Below are positions 10,493-18,939 of a stretch of 64,000 nucleotides of DNA, in pieces. Numbering within the stretch: the first letter of the stretch is position 1; the number at the start of each line of letters is the position of its first letter. The stretch spans positions 239,258 to 303,257 of the forward strand of contig NZ_QNTQ01000002.1 in NCBI RefSeq assembly GCF_003298775.1, written 5' to 3'. The notes under the pieces were generated by a model that was not told the origin of the DNA, did not search any database, and was given only the letters and a program-made list of their open reading frames with translations. A program made the translations under genes and the position numbers. This DNA is from Rhodosalinus halophilus (lineage in GTDB: Bacteria > Pseudomonadota > Alphaproteobacteria > Rhodobacterales > Rhodobacteraceae).

Positions 10493-10981
10493 ATGTCCGA
10501 CCGCCCGGTGATCCTCTCCACCCATCTGTCCGCGCCGCCCGAAGAGGTCTGGGCGCTGCTGATGCGACCCGCGACGCTGGAACACGTGGCCGCGCCGCTC
10601 CTGCGCTTCCGGCCGGAGGGGCCGCCGCTGCCGGAGCGATGGCAAGAGGGCGCGTGGCGGGTGCGCCTGCGCGGCCCGCTCGGCCTGCCGCTCGGCTGGC
10701 AGGAGATCCGGGTGAGCTTTCCCGAGGCGCCGCCGCCGATGCGCCGGCTGCGGGACGCGGGGCGCGGTGCGCTCGCGCGCCGCTGGGACCACGTGATCGA
10801 GATCGCGCCGGAGGGCGCGGGCACGCGCTACACCGATCGCGTGACCGTCGAGGCGGGCTGGCTCACGCCCGCGATCCGGCTCTTCGCGCGGATCTTCTAC
10901 GCCCACCGGCAGCGCCGCTGGCGGCGGCTTCTCAGCCGCGAAACGCGGCGCAGGGATCGGGACGCTCCGCCTCCGGCGTGA
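10493..10981 (+). CDS. SRPBCC (START-like) family protein
   Basis: 162 residues. The N-terminus (STHLSAPPEEVWALLMRPATLEHVAAP) and the later WDHVIEIAPEGAGTRYTDRV follow the helix-grip fold of the polyketide-cyclase/START superfamily, which binds small hydrophobic ligands. No catalytic residues can be named, so the function is unknown. Its last 50 bp overlap, tail to tail, the 3' end of the ChaN-like gene on the other strand. Confidence 0.75.
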   Translation: MSDRPVILSTHLSAPPEEVWALLMRPATLEHVAAPLLRFRPEGPPLPERWQEGAWRVRLRGPLGLPLGWQEIRVSFPEAPPPMRRLRDAGRGALARRWDHVIEIAPEGAGTRYTDRVTVEAGWLTPAIRLFARIFYAHRQRRWRRLLSRETRRRDRDAPPPA

Positions 10982-11765
10982 CGAGCCACAGGTCATAGGG
11001 CGGATCCGCCTCCGGCGCGGCTTCGAGCTGGCCCACGGATAGCACCGAAATCCCGGGAGCGGCCCGCGCGAGCTTGGCCGGAATGCCCCAGTCGGTGCGT
11101 GCATGGCCGTTGCCGGTGATCACGGCCACGGGACCGCCCGTCTCGTCGAGCGCCCTCAGGGCGGCCCGCGCGAGCGCCGCATCGCGCACGCGCTGGGCGC
11201 GCACCATCCCCGGCAGCATCGATTCGGGCAGCGCGTCGCAATGCGCCTCGGCCTGCATCGCCTCGCGCGCGGTCTGCTGCTCGGCCGGCAGCGCCGCGTC
11301 GAGGCCCCAGCGCGGCGCGTCTTCCGGCAGCCCGCCCTCGCCCGCGACAACCTCGCGCAGCGCCTCGCGCGGCACCGCGGCGCCGAAGACCCGCGCCTGC
11401 GGCGCGGCCGCGAAGATCGGGGCATACATCGCGAAATCGGGCCAGCCGCTTTCGGCCCAGTCGAGCGCCTCGGCGAGCGCCGGCGCATCGGTCATCAGCT
11501 CCGGCGTCACGCGGTCGGCCTGCTCCGGCGTGAGCATCTCGAAGACGATCGCGGCCGGCCCGAGCGCCGCCACCGCCGCCGCCTGGTTCTCGTGATGCCA
11601 GGGGTTGTCGTGCACCTCGCCGAGGATCACCACCTCGGCGGCGGGCAGATCGGTCAGCGCATCCCGGCCCACTTCGTCCGTCAGGCCCGGCGCGGCATGC
11701 AAGAGCGCGAGCCCCGCGAGAGGCCCGCGCAGCGCGCGCGCGAGGGCGACGAAGGGCTTGGTCAT
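10932..11765 (-). CDS. ChaN-like (haem-binding uptake/DUF399) family protein
   Basis: 277 residues. Key features are VVILGEVHDNPWHHENQ (the GExHDNxxHH motif), the middle part IVFEMLTPEQA, and late VAVITGNGHARTDWGIP. Together these define the ChaN/DUF399 family, whose Campylobacter member binds haem; most members are uncharacterised and are related to TraB proteins. The N-terminus has a short hydrophobic stretch that may be a signal. The ATG at 11765 overlaps the rpoH2 stop (ATGA), so it is translated together with the stress sigma factor. That suggests induction under the same stress, but this is inference. Confidence 0.8.
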   Translation of the reverse strand: MTKPFVALARALRGPLAGLALLHAAPGLTDEVGRDALTDLPAAEVVILGEVHDNPWHHENQAAAVAALGPAAIVFEMLTPEQADRVTPELMTDAPALAEALDWAESGWPDFAMYAPIFAAAPQARVFGAAVPREALREVVAGEGGLPEDAPRWGLDAALPAEQQTAREAMQAEAHCDALPESMLPGMVRAQRVRDAALARAALRALDETGGPVAVITGNGHARTDWGIPAKLARAAPGISVLSVGQLEAAPEADPPYDLWLVTPEAERPDPCAAFRG

Positions 11766-12640
11766 GCCAGAAGCGCGTGCACCTCGCGCGACTGCGTCTC
11801 GAGCGCGCGGCGCATCTTCTGGAACGCCGCGGCCTCGAGCTGGCGCACCCGCTCCTTGGACAGGCCCAGTTCCTCGCCGAGGCTTTCCAGCGTCCGAGGC
11901 TCGTCGCGCAGCTTGCGCTCGCGGACGATGAACCGTTCGCGCTCGTTGAGCGCGCCCATCGCCTCCACCAGCCATTCGCGCAGCTGCGCGAGGTCGTGAT
12001 CGCGCTCGACGGAGTCCGAGGCCTGAAGCCCCTCGTCCTCGATCGTCTCGATCCACTCGCGGCCGTCCTCTTCGGTGGACTGGGTGGCGTTCAGCGAAAA
12101 GTCGCTGCCCGAGAGCCGACCCTCCATCATCTCGACATCCGAAAGCGGCACCCCGATCTCGCTCGAAATGAGCTGGTGCAGCTGGTGGCGGTCGAGTTCG
12201 ACGCCCTGCTGCGCCGCCTCTCGCTCGAGCCGGGCCTGCACGCGGCGCATGTTGAAGAACAGCGACTTCTGGCTGGAGGTGGAGCCGGTACGCACCATCG
12301 ACCAGTTGCGCATCACGTAGTCCTGGATCGAGGCCTTGATCCACCAGACGGCGTAGGTCGAGAAGCGCACGCCGCGGTCGGGGTCGAACTTGTCGGCCGC
12401 CTTCATCAGGCCGAGACCCGCCTCCTGGATGAGGTCGTTCATCGGCGCGCCGTAACGGCGGAACTTCGCCGCCATCGAGATCGCCAGCCGCATGTAGGCG
12501 TTGATGAGGCGATGCAGCGCCGCCTCGTCGCGGTGATCCCGCCAGGCGTAGGCGAGTTGCAGCTCGGTCTCGGCGTCCAGAAGCTCCGCCTTCATGGCGT
12601 GGCGCGAGAGGCTGGTGTCGGTCTGGGAATCGAGGGCCAT
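11762..12640 (-). CDS. rpoH2: RNA polymerase sigma-32 factor, RpoH2 type
   Basis: 292 residues. Sigma region 2 is complete (DLIQEAGLGLMKAADKFDP, then RFSTYAVWWIKASIQDY, the -10 recognition helix). Region 4 carries the helix-turn-helix TLESLGEELGLSKERVRQLE. The N-terminus (MALDSQTDTSLSRHAMKAELLD) and the extended GSTSSQKSLFFNMRR segment match the second sigma-32 (RpoHII) of Rhodobacter, which serves singlet-oxygen/oxidative stress, rather than the heat-shock RpoHI. The ATG at 12640 has GGAG 5 nt upstream. A GTG two codons earlier is possible but less usual. It is followed by a ChaN-like gene with a 4-bp overlap. Confidence 0.92.
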   Translation of the reverse strand: MALDSQTDTSLSRHAMKAELLDAETELQLAYAWRDHRDEAALHRLINAYMRLAISMAAKFRRYGAPMNDLIQEAGLGLMKAADKFDPDRGVRFSTYAVWWIKASIQDYVMRNWSMVRTGSTSSQKSLFFNMRRVQARLEREAAQQGVELDRHQLHQLISSEIGVPLSDVEMMEGRLSGSDFSLNATQSTEEDGREWIETIEDEGLQASDSVERDHDLAQLREWLVEAMGALNERERFIVRERKLRDEPRTLESLGEELGLSKERVRQLEAAAFQKMRRALETQSREVHALLA

Positions 12641-12686
12641 GATCACTCCGCTGTCTGCTTCGGCGCACTCCTGGCGCGGTTTGTCC

Positions 12687-12716
12687 CTGATACGCGGACA
12701 CCGCGCGCCCGGATCA
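12687..12716 (-). promoter_or_regulatory. putative RpoE (ECF sigma)-type promoter of rpoH2
   Basis: On the minus strand TGATCC (12711-12716), an 18-bp spacer, then TATCAG (12687-12692), about 50 bp upstream of the rpoH2 start. TGATCC with an 18-bp spacer and a TA-rich -10 is the known layout of Rhodobacter sphaeroides RpoE/ChrR promoters, which include rpoHII. The match is seen; use by RpoE is inferred. Confidence 0.6.
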
Positions 12717-12780
12717 TTCCCTGTGACGGAACGCGGATGGCGCAGACGGCGTTCCGAAGGCTCAGGGGTTGGGGAACGTG

Positions 12781-12915
12781 TCAGATAGGCCGCTTCAACC
12801 CCTTGCCCTGAAGGACAAATCCCTTTTCGCAGCCCCCCGCGGCATGGATCATCACGGTTTCGTCATCGGATGTCCGCAGCACCCGCGCGGCGAGCGTTAA
12901 GCTTTCGTCAACCAC
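12781..12915 (-). CDS. possible small ORF, 44 residues, unknown
   Basis: A short open frame starting at GTG (12915) and ending TGA (12781-12783). It encodes a 44-residue peptide starting VVDESLTLAARVL and ending LQGKGLKRPI. It reads like a compact protein (TSDDETVMIHAAGG), but third-codon GC is lower than in the neighbouring genes. It sits between yifB (divergent) and the rpoH2 promoter region. No family is recognised. The start is uncertain and the whole call is tentative. Confidence 0.3.
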   Translation of the reverse strand: MVDESLTLAARVLRTSDDETVMIHAAGGCEKGFVLQGKGLKRPI

Positions 12916-12958
12916 GCGCGCGCTAAGGCTGCGCGCGGTCGGGTCGGCAAGGGTCGGG

Positions 12959-14473
12959 ATGGTCGCACGCGCCTACACCGTGGCGTTCGAGGGCGTCGAG
13001 GCGCGCAGCGTCGAGGTGCAGTGCGCGGTCACGCCGGGCACGCCCGGCTTCTCCATCGTCGGCCTCCCCGACAAGGCCGTGAGCGAGGCGCGCGACCGGG
13101 TGCGCAGTGCGCTCACCGCGCTGTCGATCGCGCTGCCCTCGAAGCGAATCACCGTCAATCTCGCGCCCGCCGACCTGCCCAAGGAAGGCTCGCATTTCGA
13201 CCTTCCCATCGCCCTGTCGCTGCTCGCCGCGCTCGAGATCGTGCCCGCCGACGCGGCCGAGAGCACGGTCGCCCTGGGCGAGCTGTCGCTCGACGGCGCG
13301 CTCGCGCCGGTGCTGGGCGCCCTGCCCGCGGCGATGGCGGCGGCCGAGGCCGACCGCGCGTTGCTCTGCCCGCGCGCCTCTGGCCCGGAGGCCGCCTGGG
13401 TGGGCGGCGCGCAGGTGATCGGTGCCGCCAGCCTCGGCGACGTGGTGCGTCACTACACCGGGCAGGCGCCCATCGCGCCCGCCGAGCCGGGCGAGGTCAC
13501 GGGCGACCCTTCCGCCCGCGATCTGCGCGACGTCAAGGGCCAGGAGCGGGCCAAGCGCGCGCTCGAGATCGCCGCCGCCGGCCGGCATCACATGCTGATG
13601 GTGGGCACGCCGGGCTCGGGCAAGTCCATGCTGGCGGCGCGCATGCCGGGGCTCCTGCCGCCGCTCACGCCCGGCGAGGCGCTCGAGACCTCGATGATCC
13701 ACTCGCTCGCGGGGCTGCTGGACGAGGGCGGGATCAGCCGGGTGCGCCCCTTCCGCGAACCCCACCATACCGCCTCGATGGCCGCGATCGTGGGCGGCGG
13801 CAAGGGCGCCAAGCCGGGCGAAATCAGCCTCGCGCACAACGGGGTGCTCTTCCTCGACGAACTGCCGGAATTCCCCCGCGCCGTGCTCGAGACCCTGCGC
13901 CAGCCGATCGAGACGGGCGAGGTCATGGTGGCCCGCGCCAACGCCCATGTCCGCTATCCCTGCCGCTTCCTGCTGCTCGCCGCGGCCAATCCCTGCCGCT
14001 GCGGCTATCTGTCGGACGCGGGTCGCGCCTGCGGGCGCGCGCCCGCCTGCGGCGAGGACTATCTGGGGCGGATCTCCGGGCCGCTCATGGACCGTTTCGA
14101 CCTCCGGGTCGAGGTGCCGCCCGTGGCCTTCGCCGATCTCGATCTGCCGCCCTCGGGCGAAAGCTCCGCGGAGGTTGCCGCGCGCGTCGTGCGGGCGCGG
14201 GACGTGCAGGCCGCGCGCTTCGGGGGCACGGGCACCGCGCGGCAGAACGCCGACGCCGAGGGCAAGGCGCTCGAAGAGATCGCGACGCCCGACGCCGAGG
14301 GGCGGGATCTGCTCAATCGTGTGGCGGAGCGGTTCGGCCTGTCGGCGCGCGGCTATCATCGCGTGCTGCGTGTCGCGCGCACGCTCGCCGACCTCGACGG
14401 CGCAGAGACGGTGCGCCGCCCGCATGTCGCCGAGGCCGTCAGCTACCGGATCGTCTCGGCGAAGGCGCTCTGA
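12959..14473 (+). CDS. YifB/ComM family AAA+ ATPase (Mg-chelatase-like)
   Basis: 504 residues, typical length. The N-terminal ChlI-like domain (FSIVGLPDKAVSEARDRVRSAL) is followed by the AAA+ core with Walker A GTPGSGKSM at about 216-224 and Walker B GVLFLDELPEF. A CRCGYLSDAGRAC cysteine cluster and DRFDL come next, and a C-terminal Mg_chelatase_C domain ends around AVSYR. ComM of this family is a hexameric branch-migration helicase in natural transformation and recombination. The protein is complete. Its 3' end overlaps the convergent hydrolase gene by 31 bp. Confidence 0.95.
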   Translation: MVARAYTVAFEGVEARSVEVQCAVTPGTPGFSIVGLPDKAVSEARDRVRSALTALSIALPSKRITVNLAPADLPKEGSHFDLPIALSLLAALEIVPADAAESTVALGELSLDGALAPVLGALPAAMAAAEADRALLCPRASGPEAAWVGGAQVIGAASLGDVVRHYTGQAPIAPAEPGEVTGDPSARDLRDVKGQERAKRALEIAAAGRHHMLMVGTPGSGKSMLAARMPGLLPPLTPGEALETSMIHSLAGLLDEGGISRVRPFREPHHTASMAAIVGGGKGAKPGEISLAHNGVLFLDELPEFPRAVLETLRQPIETGEVMVARANAHVRYPCRFLLLAAANPCRCGYLSDAGRACGRAPACGEDYLGRISGPLMDRFDLRVEVPPVAFADLDLPPSGESSAEVAARVVRARDVQAARFGGTGTARQNADAEGKALEEIATPDAEGRDLLNRVAERFGLSARGYHRVLRVARTLADLDGAETVRRPHVAEAVSYRIVSAKAL

Positions 14474-15345
14474 ACGAAGGCGCCGGCCTGGGTCAGCGCC
14501 GCGCGCGCCTCGGGGATCCAGCCGTCGAGGATCTGCCAGACATGCGGCGTGTCGGGCCACAGATCGAGCCGGACCTGCCCGCCCGCCGCGCGCAGCCGGG
14601 TCGCCATGCGCCGCGAATCGTCGAGCAGGATCTCCGTCCGGCTCGCCTGGATCAGGGTGGGTGGCGGCGCAGGATAAGGCGCGAAGAGCGGCGACAGCCG
14701 CGGGTCGCGCCGGTCGGCCGGGCCTGCGACGATGTCCACCAGTTCCTCGACCCGCGACACCGGCAGCAGCGGATCGGCGCGCGCGTTGGTCCGCAGCGAA
14801 TCGCCCGAAAGCGTCAGGTCCACCCAGGGCGAGAAGAGCACCGCCGCGCGGGGGCGCTGCCCGCGCCGGAGCAGCGCCGACATGAGCGCGAGCGCGAGCC
14901 CGCCGCCGGCGCTGTCGCCGCCGAGCGCCACGTGCGCCGGCCGGTAGCCCCTCGCCATCAGGCCATCCCAGGCGGCGAGCGCGTCCTCGAAGGCGGCCGG
15001 AAGCGGCGCCTCGGGCGCGAGGCGGTAGTCGGGCGCGCAGACCTCGGTCCGCGCCGTCCGGGCGAGGCGGCCCAGCATGCCGCGGTGGGTGCGCGCGCTG
15101 CCCGCCACATAGGCGCCGCCGTGAAACCAGAGCAGCACGCGGCCCGGCGCCACGGGACCGGCCGAAAGCCAGGTGAGCGGCGGCGGACCCGGGCTGCGTA
15201 TCTCGCGCAGGTAGGGGGGGCGGCGCAACAGAACGGCGATCCGCTCGAAGTCGCGCCGCGCACGCTGGGGCGTTGCGGTGCGGGCGAGCGCGGGCTTGAC
15301 CAGCGCGCGCAGCCCCGCGTTGGCGAGCGCCAGCCGCCGGCTCAT
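14443..15345 (-). CDS. alpha/beta hydrolase of the hormone-sensitive lipase (HSL) family
   Basis: 300 residues. It contains the HSL-family oxyanion motif FHGGAY at about 74-79 and the nucleophile elbow GDSAGGG at about 143. A late Asp (in [10 protein letters not shown] region) and a His in DTPHVWQ complete a Ser-Asp-His triad. Such enzymes hydrolyse short acyl esters; the substrate is unknown. The ATG overlaps the gshB stop (ATGA), so it is the last gene of the rsmI-yraN-gshB operon. The last 31 bp overlap yifB on the opposite strand. Confidence 0.88.
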   Translation of the reverse strand: MSRRLALANAGLRALVKPALARTATPQRARRDFERIAVLLRRPPYLREIRSPGPPPLTWLSAGPVAPGRVLLWFHGGAYVAGSARTHRGMLGRLARTARTEVCAPDYRLAPEAPLPAAFEDALAAWDGLMARGYRPAHVALGGDSAGGGLALALMSALLRRGQRPRAAVLFSPWVDLTLSGDSLRTNARADPLLPVSRVEELVDIVAGPADRRDPRLSPLFAPYPAPPPTLIQASRTEILLDDSRRMATRLRAAGGQVRLDLWPDTPHVWQILDGWIPEARAALTQAGAFVQSAFAETIR

Positions 15346-16283
15346 CGCCCGGCGCGCCGCGCCTCGATCGCCTCCCAGACGCGGGCGGCGACGTTCACGC
15401 CGTCGAAGCGCTCGAGCTCCTGCAGGCCGGTGGGCGAGGTCACGTTGATCTCGGTCAGGTAGGGCCCGATCACGTCGATCCCCACGAAGACCTGCCCCCG
15501 TTCGCGCAGCAGCGGGCCGATGCGCGCGCAGATCTCGCGGTCGCGCTCGGAGAGCGTCGCGGGCTCGGGGCGGCCGCCCACATGCATGTTGGATCGCGTC
15601 TCGCCGGCGGCCGGGACGCGGTTGATCGCGCCCGCCGCCTCGCCGTCCACGAGGATCACCCGCTTGTCGCCCTTGCCCACCTCGGGCAGGAACTTCTGCA
15701 CGATCAGCGGCTCGCGGGTGAAGCCGGTGAAGAGCTCGTGCAGCGCGGAAAGGTTGCGGTCGTTCGCGTCGAGCCGGAAAACGCCCGCCCCCCCGTTGCC
15801 GTAGAGCGGCTTTAGAATGATGTCGCCGTGCCGCGCCTTGAAGTCGCGGATGGTGGCCAGATCCCGCGCGATGGTGGTGGGCGGCGTGAGGTCGGGGAAA
15901 TCGAGCACCAGCAGCTTCTCGGGAAAGTTGCGCACCCAGAAGGGGTCGTTGACCACCAGCGTCGTCTCCGCGAGCCGCTGCAGGAGATGGGTGGTGGTGA
16001 TGTAGTGCATGTCGAACGGCGGATCCTGCCGCAGCCAGACCACGTCGAACTCGGCCAGATCGACATGCGCCTCCTCGCCCAGCTCCGCGTGATCGCCGCG
16101 CACGCGCTTCACGCGCAACGGGCGCCCGCGCGCCGTGATCCTACCCTCCTCGAACGCGAGCCGGTCCGGCGTGTAGTAGAAGAGGTCGTGCCCCCGCGCC
16201 TGCGCCTCCTCGGCGAGCCGGAAGGTGGTGTCGGCCTCGATGTCGATGCCGGCGATCGGGTCCATCTGAATGGCGACTTTCAT
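15342..16283 (-). CDS. gshB: glutathione synthase
   Basis: 313 residues, as in other proteobacteria. GshB joins gamma-glutamylcysteine and glycine with ATP. Recognisable parts are the start [19 protein letters not shown], the [15 protein letters not shown] loop, the ATP-grasp glycine loop [13 protein letters not shown], and the end [14 protein letters not shown]. It is preceded by yraN (84 bp) and overlaps the downstream hydrolase start by 4 bp. Confidence 0.97.
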   Translation of the reverse strand: MKVAIQMDPIAGIDIEADTTFRLAEEAQARGHDLFYYTPDRLAFEEGRITARGRPLRVKRVRGDHAELGEEAHVDLAEFDVVWLRQDPPFDMHYITTTHLLQRLAETTLVVNDPFWVRNFPEKLLVLDFPDLTPPTTIARDLATIRDFKARHGDIILKPLYGNGGAGVFRLDANDRNLSALHELFTGFTREPLIVQKFLPEVGKGDKRVILVDGEAAGAINRVPAAGETRSNMHVGGRPEPATLSERDREICARIGPLLRERGQVFVGIDVIGPYLTEINVTSPTGLQELERFDGVNVAARVWEAIEARRAGR

Positions 16284-16367
16284 GGGCGCGCTCCGCTGGA
16301 GATGCCCCTACATGGCCCAGCCCGGCGCCGCGCGCAATCGCACCGGGCAGCGCATCCGCCCTCCGCG

Positions 16368-16790
16368 TCACCAGTCGCTGCCGAAGGCGTTCCCGATCAC
16401 GCGCACCTCGCCCGCGCGGTTCACCAGCGCCAGGTCGAAGCGCATCTCGGTGAGCAGGCCCGCCGGCTCGCCGGCGACGAATTCCTCGGCCGCGGCACAG
16501 AGCCGGTCCATCTGCCGCCGGCCGAGCCGCAGCGCAGCGACCTCGAAGCTCGCCGCCGCCTTGACCTCGACGAAGACGACGCGCGCGCCCTCGCGGACCA
16601 CGAGGTCGATCTCGCCTGCGGTGCCGCGCCAGCGTTCGGCGGCGATGCTTCTGCCGCTTCGCCGGTAGTGCCGGGCCACGGCAGCCTCGGCCGCACGCCC
16701 GGAGAGCGCGGCGACACGTCCGCGCCGCCGGGCCTGCCCCGCCGCGCAGGAGGGCGCCGCGGCCTCAGCCGCCATCGTCATCACCGTCAT
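16368..16790 (-). CDS. YraN/UPF0102 family nuclease-like protein
   Basis: 140 residues. The restriction-endonuclease-like core is visible: GRAAEAAVARHYRRSG, then GEIDLVVREG and VFVEVKA (the D...ExK signature), then the C-terminal RFDLALV. UPF0102 proteins are predicted Holliday-junction-resolvase-like nucleases, with function unproven in most bacteria. The start at 16790 is chosen because GGAGGAG lies 7 nt upstream. It overlaps the rsmI end by 26 bp, which is the usual gene order rsmI-yraN. Confidence 0.88.
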   Translation of the reverse strand: MTVMTMAAEAAAPSCAAGQARRRGRVAALSGRAAEAAVARHYRRSGRSIAAERWRGTAGEIDLVVREGARVVFVEVKAAASFEVAALRLGRRQMDRLCAAAEEFVAGEPAGLLTEMRFDLALVNRAGEVRVIGNAFGSDW

Positions 16791-17661
16791 CGTTCCGCTC
16801 CTCCGCCGTGCGCCGCAGCGCCATCTGATAGAGCCGTCGCCGCGGCAGGCCCGTCGCCGCGGCGACCTCCGCCGCCGCGTCGCGCACCGAGCCGCGGTTC
16901 AGCGCCGCGTCCAGCATCGCTTCTACGTCCAATTCGCTAACGTTTCGCGAATCCCCCTCCCCGATCAGCACGACGATCTCGCCCCTGGGCGCGGGTTCTT
17001 CCGCGAGCATGGCCGCGAGCGCGCCCAGCGTGCCGCGGCGCACCGTCTCGAAGCGTTTCGTGAGTTCGCGGCAGAGCGCGGCAGGCCGGTCGGCGCCCAG
17101 CGCCTGCGCAGCATCCGCCAGCATCCCCGCGACCCGCCGCGGCGATTCGTAGATCACGAGCGTGCCGGGCACGGCGCGCAGCCCTTCCAGCGCACGATGC
17201 CGCTGGCCCTTCGCCGCCGGCAGGAAGCCTGCGAAGAAGAAGCGGTCCGTCGGCAGCCCGCCCACCGCGAGCGCGGCGAGCAGCGCCGAGGCGCCGGGAA
17301 CCGCCGTCACCGGATGGCCCGCGGCGATGGCCTCGCGCGCGAGCGCATAGCCCGGGTCGGCGACGAGCGGGGTGCCGGCCTCGGCGGCATAGGCGACGGA
17401 CCGCCCCTCGGCCAGCGCGCGCAGAAGCCTCGGCCGCACGGCGGGGCCGTTGTGGTCGTGGTAGGCCAGGATCCTGCGGCCCTCGAGCGGCACCGCGTGG
17501 ATCTGCAGCAGGCGGCGCAGGCTTCGCGTGTCCTCGGCGGCCAGCACCTCGGCATCGCGGAGCACGTCGAGCGCGCGCAGCGTGATGTCGCGCGCATTGC
17601 CGATCGGCACCGAGACCAGATGAAGGCCCGGCGCGAGAGCGCCTGTTTCGGGATTCGGCAC
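16765..17661 (-). CDS. rsmI: 16S rRNA (cytidine(1402)-2'-O)-methyltransferase
   Basis: 298 residues. RsmI 2'-O-methylates C1402 in the ribosomal P site using SAM. It has the tetrapyrrole-methylase-like fold: LHLVSVPIGNARDITLRAL, AAEDTRSLRRLL, YHDHNG, the SAM loop with AGTPLVADPGY, FAGFLP, and VIYESPRR. The start is GTG at 17661. It is the first gene of the minus-strand operon rsmI-yraN-gshB-hydrolase and diverges from the lipoprotein gene. Confidence 0.96.
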   Translation of the reverse strand: MPNPETGALAPGLHLVSVPIGNARDITLRALDVLRDAEVLAAEDTRSLRRLLQIHAVPLEGRRILAYHDHNGPAVRPRLLRALAEGRSVAYAAEAGTPLVADPGYALAREAIAAGHPVTAVPGASALLAALAVGGLPTDRFFFAGFLPAAKGQRHRALEGLRAVPGTLVIYESPRRVAGMLADAAQALGADRPAALCRELTKRFETVRRGTLGALAAMLAEEPAPRGEIVVLIGEGDSRNVSELDVEAMLDAALNRGSVRDAAAEVAAATGLPRRRLYQMALRRTAEERNDDGDDDGG

Positions 17662-17757
17662 TGGACCCGCCTCGCCTCGTGACTATTATCGGCCGCGCCC
17701 ACAGGCCGGTGGCCGACAGCCAGCACCGCCGGTCCCGACCGAGGGAGGCTTTCGTCC

Positions 17758-18939
17758 ATGTTCGCTGTTTTCGCTTCGCCCCGCAAGCTCGCCGCCCGCG
17801 TGCTCGCGGCGCTCTCGATCTTCTGGCTCGCGGCCTGCGAGCCGGTCGGCGTCACCGTTCCCGGGCTGTCCGAGGGGCCGTCGATCGACACGACGCGCCC
17901 GGTGCCCGTGGCGCTGCTGGTCCCGCGCAGCGCGGAAGGCACCACGACCGTCGCCCGCGACCTCGAGAACGCCGCGCGGCTGGCGATCGCGGATCTCGGC
18001 GACGTGCGGATCGACCTGCGGGTCTACGATACCGCCGGCTCGGCCGCCAACGCATCGGCGGTGGCGCAGCAAGCCGCCGACGAGGGCGCGGGGATCATTC
18101 TCGGGCCGCTCTTCGCCGAGGCGGCAAACGCGGCGGCCGTGCAGGTGGCGGACGACGGGCTGAACGTGCTGAGCTTCTCGAACAACGCCTCGATCGCGGG
18201 CGGGAATCTCTTCGTGCTCGGACCCACCTTCGAGAACACGGCGAACCGCCTCGCCGCCTATGCCGCGCGGCAGGGGCGCAGCAGCGTGGTCATCGTGCAC
18301 CCCGACACCGTCGAAGGCCAGTTCGGCCGCAACGCGATCCAGACCGCGGCGGCGAGCAGCGGGCTTTCGGTCGCGGGCACCGTGCCCTTCCCCTTCTCCG
18401 AGACCGGCGCGGTCGAGGCGGCGAACCGCACGGTCTCGACGGTGCGCTCCACCGGCGCGGATTCGGTCTTCCTGACCTCCACCTCGGCCGGCGCGCTGCC
18501 GCTTCTTGCGCAGCTTCTGCCCGAGCGCGGGCTGGATCCGGCGCAGACGCAGTACATCGGCCTCGCGCGGTGGGACGTGCCGCCGCAGACGCTGCGGCTG
18601 CCGGGCCTGCAGGGGGGCTGGTTCGCCCTGCCGGACGAGACCACCGCGGCGAGCTTCCGCGCGCGCTACGCCGCCGCCTACGGCGGGCAGCCGCATCCGC
18701 TGGCCGGCCTGGCTTATGACGGCATCGCGGCGATCGGCGCGCTCGTGGAACAGGGCAACCGCGACGCCCTAACGCGCGGCGCGCTCACGCAATCCGCCGG
18801 TTTCCAGGGCACCGGCGGCGCCTTCCGGCTGCTGCCCGACGGCACGAACCAGCGCGCCCTCGCGGTGGCGACGGTCCGCGACGGCCAGGTGGTGATTCTC
18901 GACCCCGCGCCGAGAAGCTTCCGCGGTGCCGGACTCTGA
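17758..18939 (+). CDS. penicillin-binding protein activator-like lipoprotein (LpoA C-terminal type)
   Basis: 393 residues. A signal peptide with lipobox LAAC (Cys near 27) predicts an outer-membrane or periplasmic lipoprotein. The rest is a type 1 periplasmic-binding fold: VPVALLVPRS, GIILGPLFAEAA, NVLSFSNNAS, VVIVHPDTVEGQFG and AYDGIAAIGAL-type segments. In gammaproteobacteria the matching domain of LpoA activates the peptidoglycan synthase PBP1A. Rhodobacterales proteins of this type are named by this similarity, and the position next to rsmI/yraN is shared with LpoA. The 3' end overlaps glnD by 14 bp. Confidence 0.82.
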   Translation: MFAVFASPRKLAARVLAALSIFWLAACEPVGVTVPGLSEGPSIDTTRPVPVALLVPRSAEGTTTVARDLENAARLAIADLGDVRIDLRVYDTAGSAANASAVAQQAADEGAGIILGPLFAEAANAAAVQVADDGLNVLSFSNNASIAGGNLFVLGPTFENTANRLAAYAARQGRSSVVIVHPDTVEGQFGRNAIQTAAASSGLSVAGTVPFPFSETGAVEAANRTVSTVRSTGADSVFLTSTSAGALPLLAQLLPERGLDPAQTQYIGLARWDVPPQTLRLPGLQGGWFALPDETTAASFRARYAAAYGGQPHPLAGLAYDGIAAIGALVEQGNRDALTRGALTQSAGFQGTGGAFRLLPDGTNQRALAVATVRDGQVVILDPAPRSFRGAGL

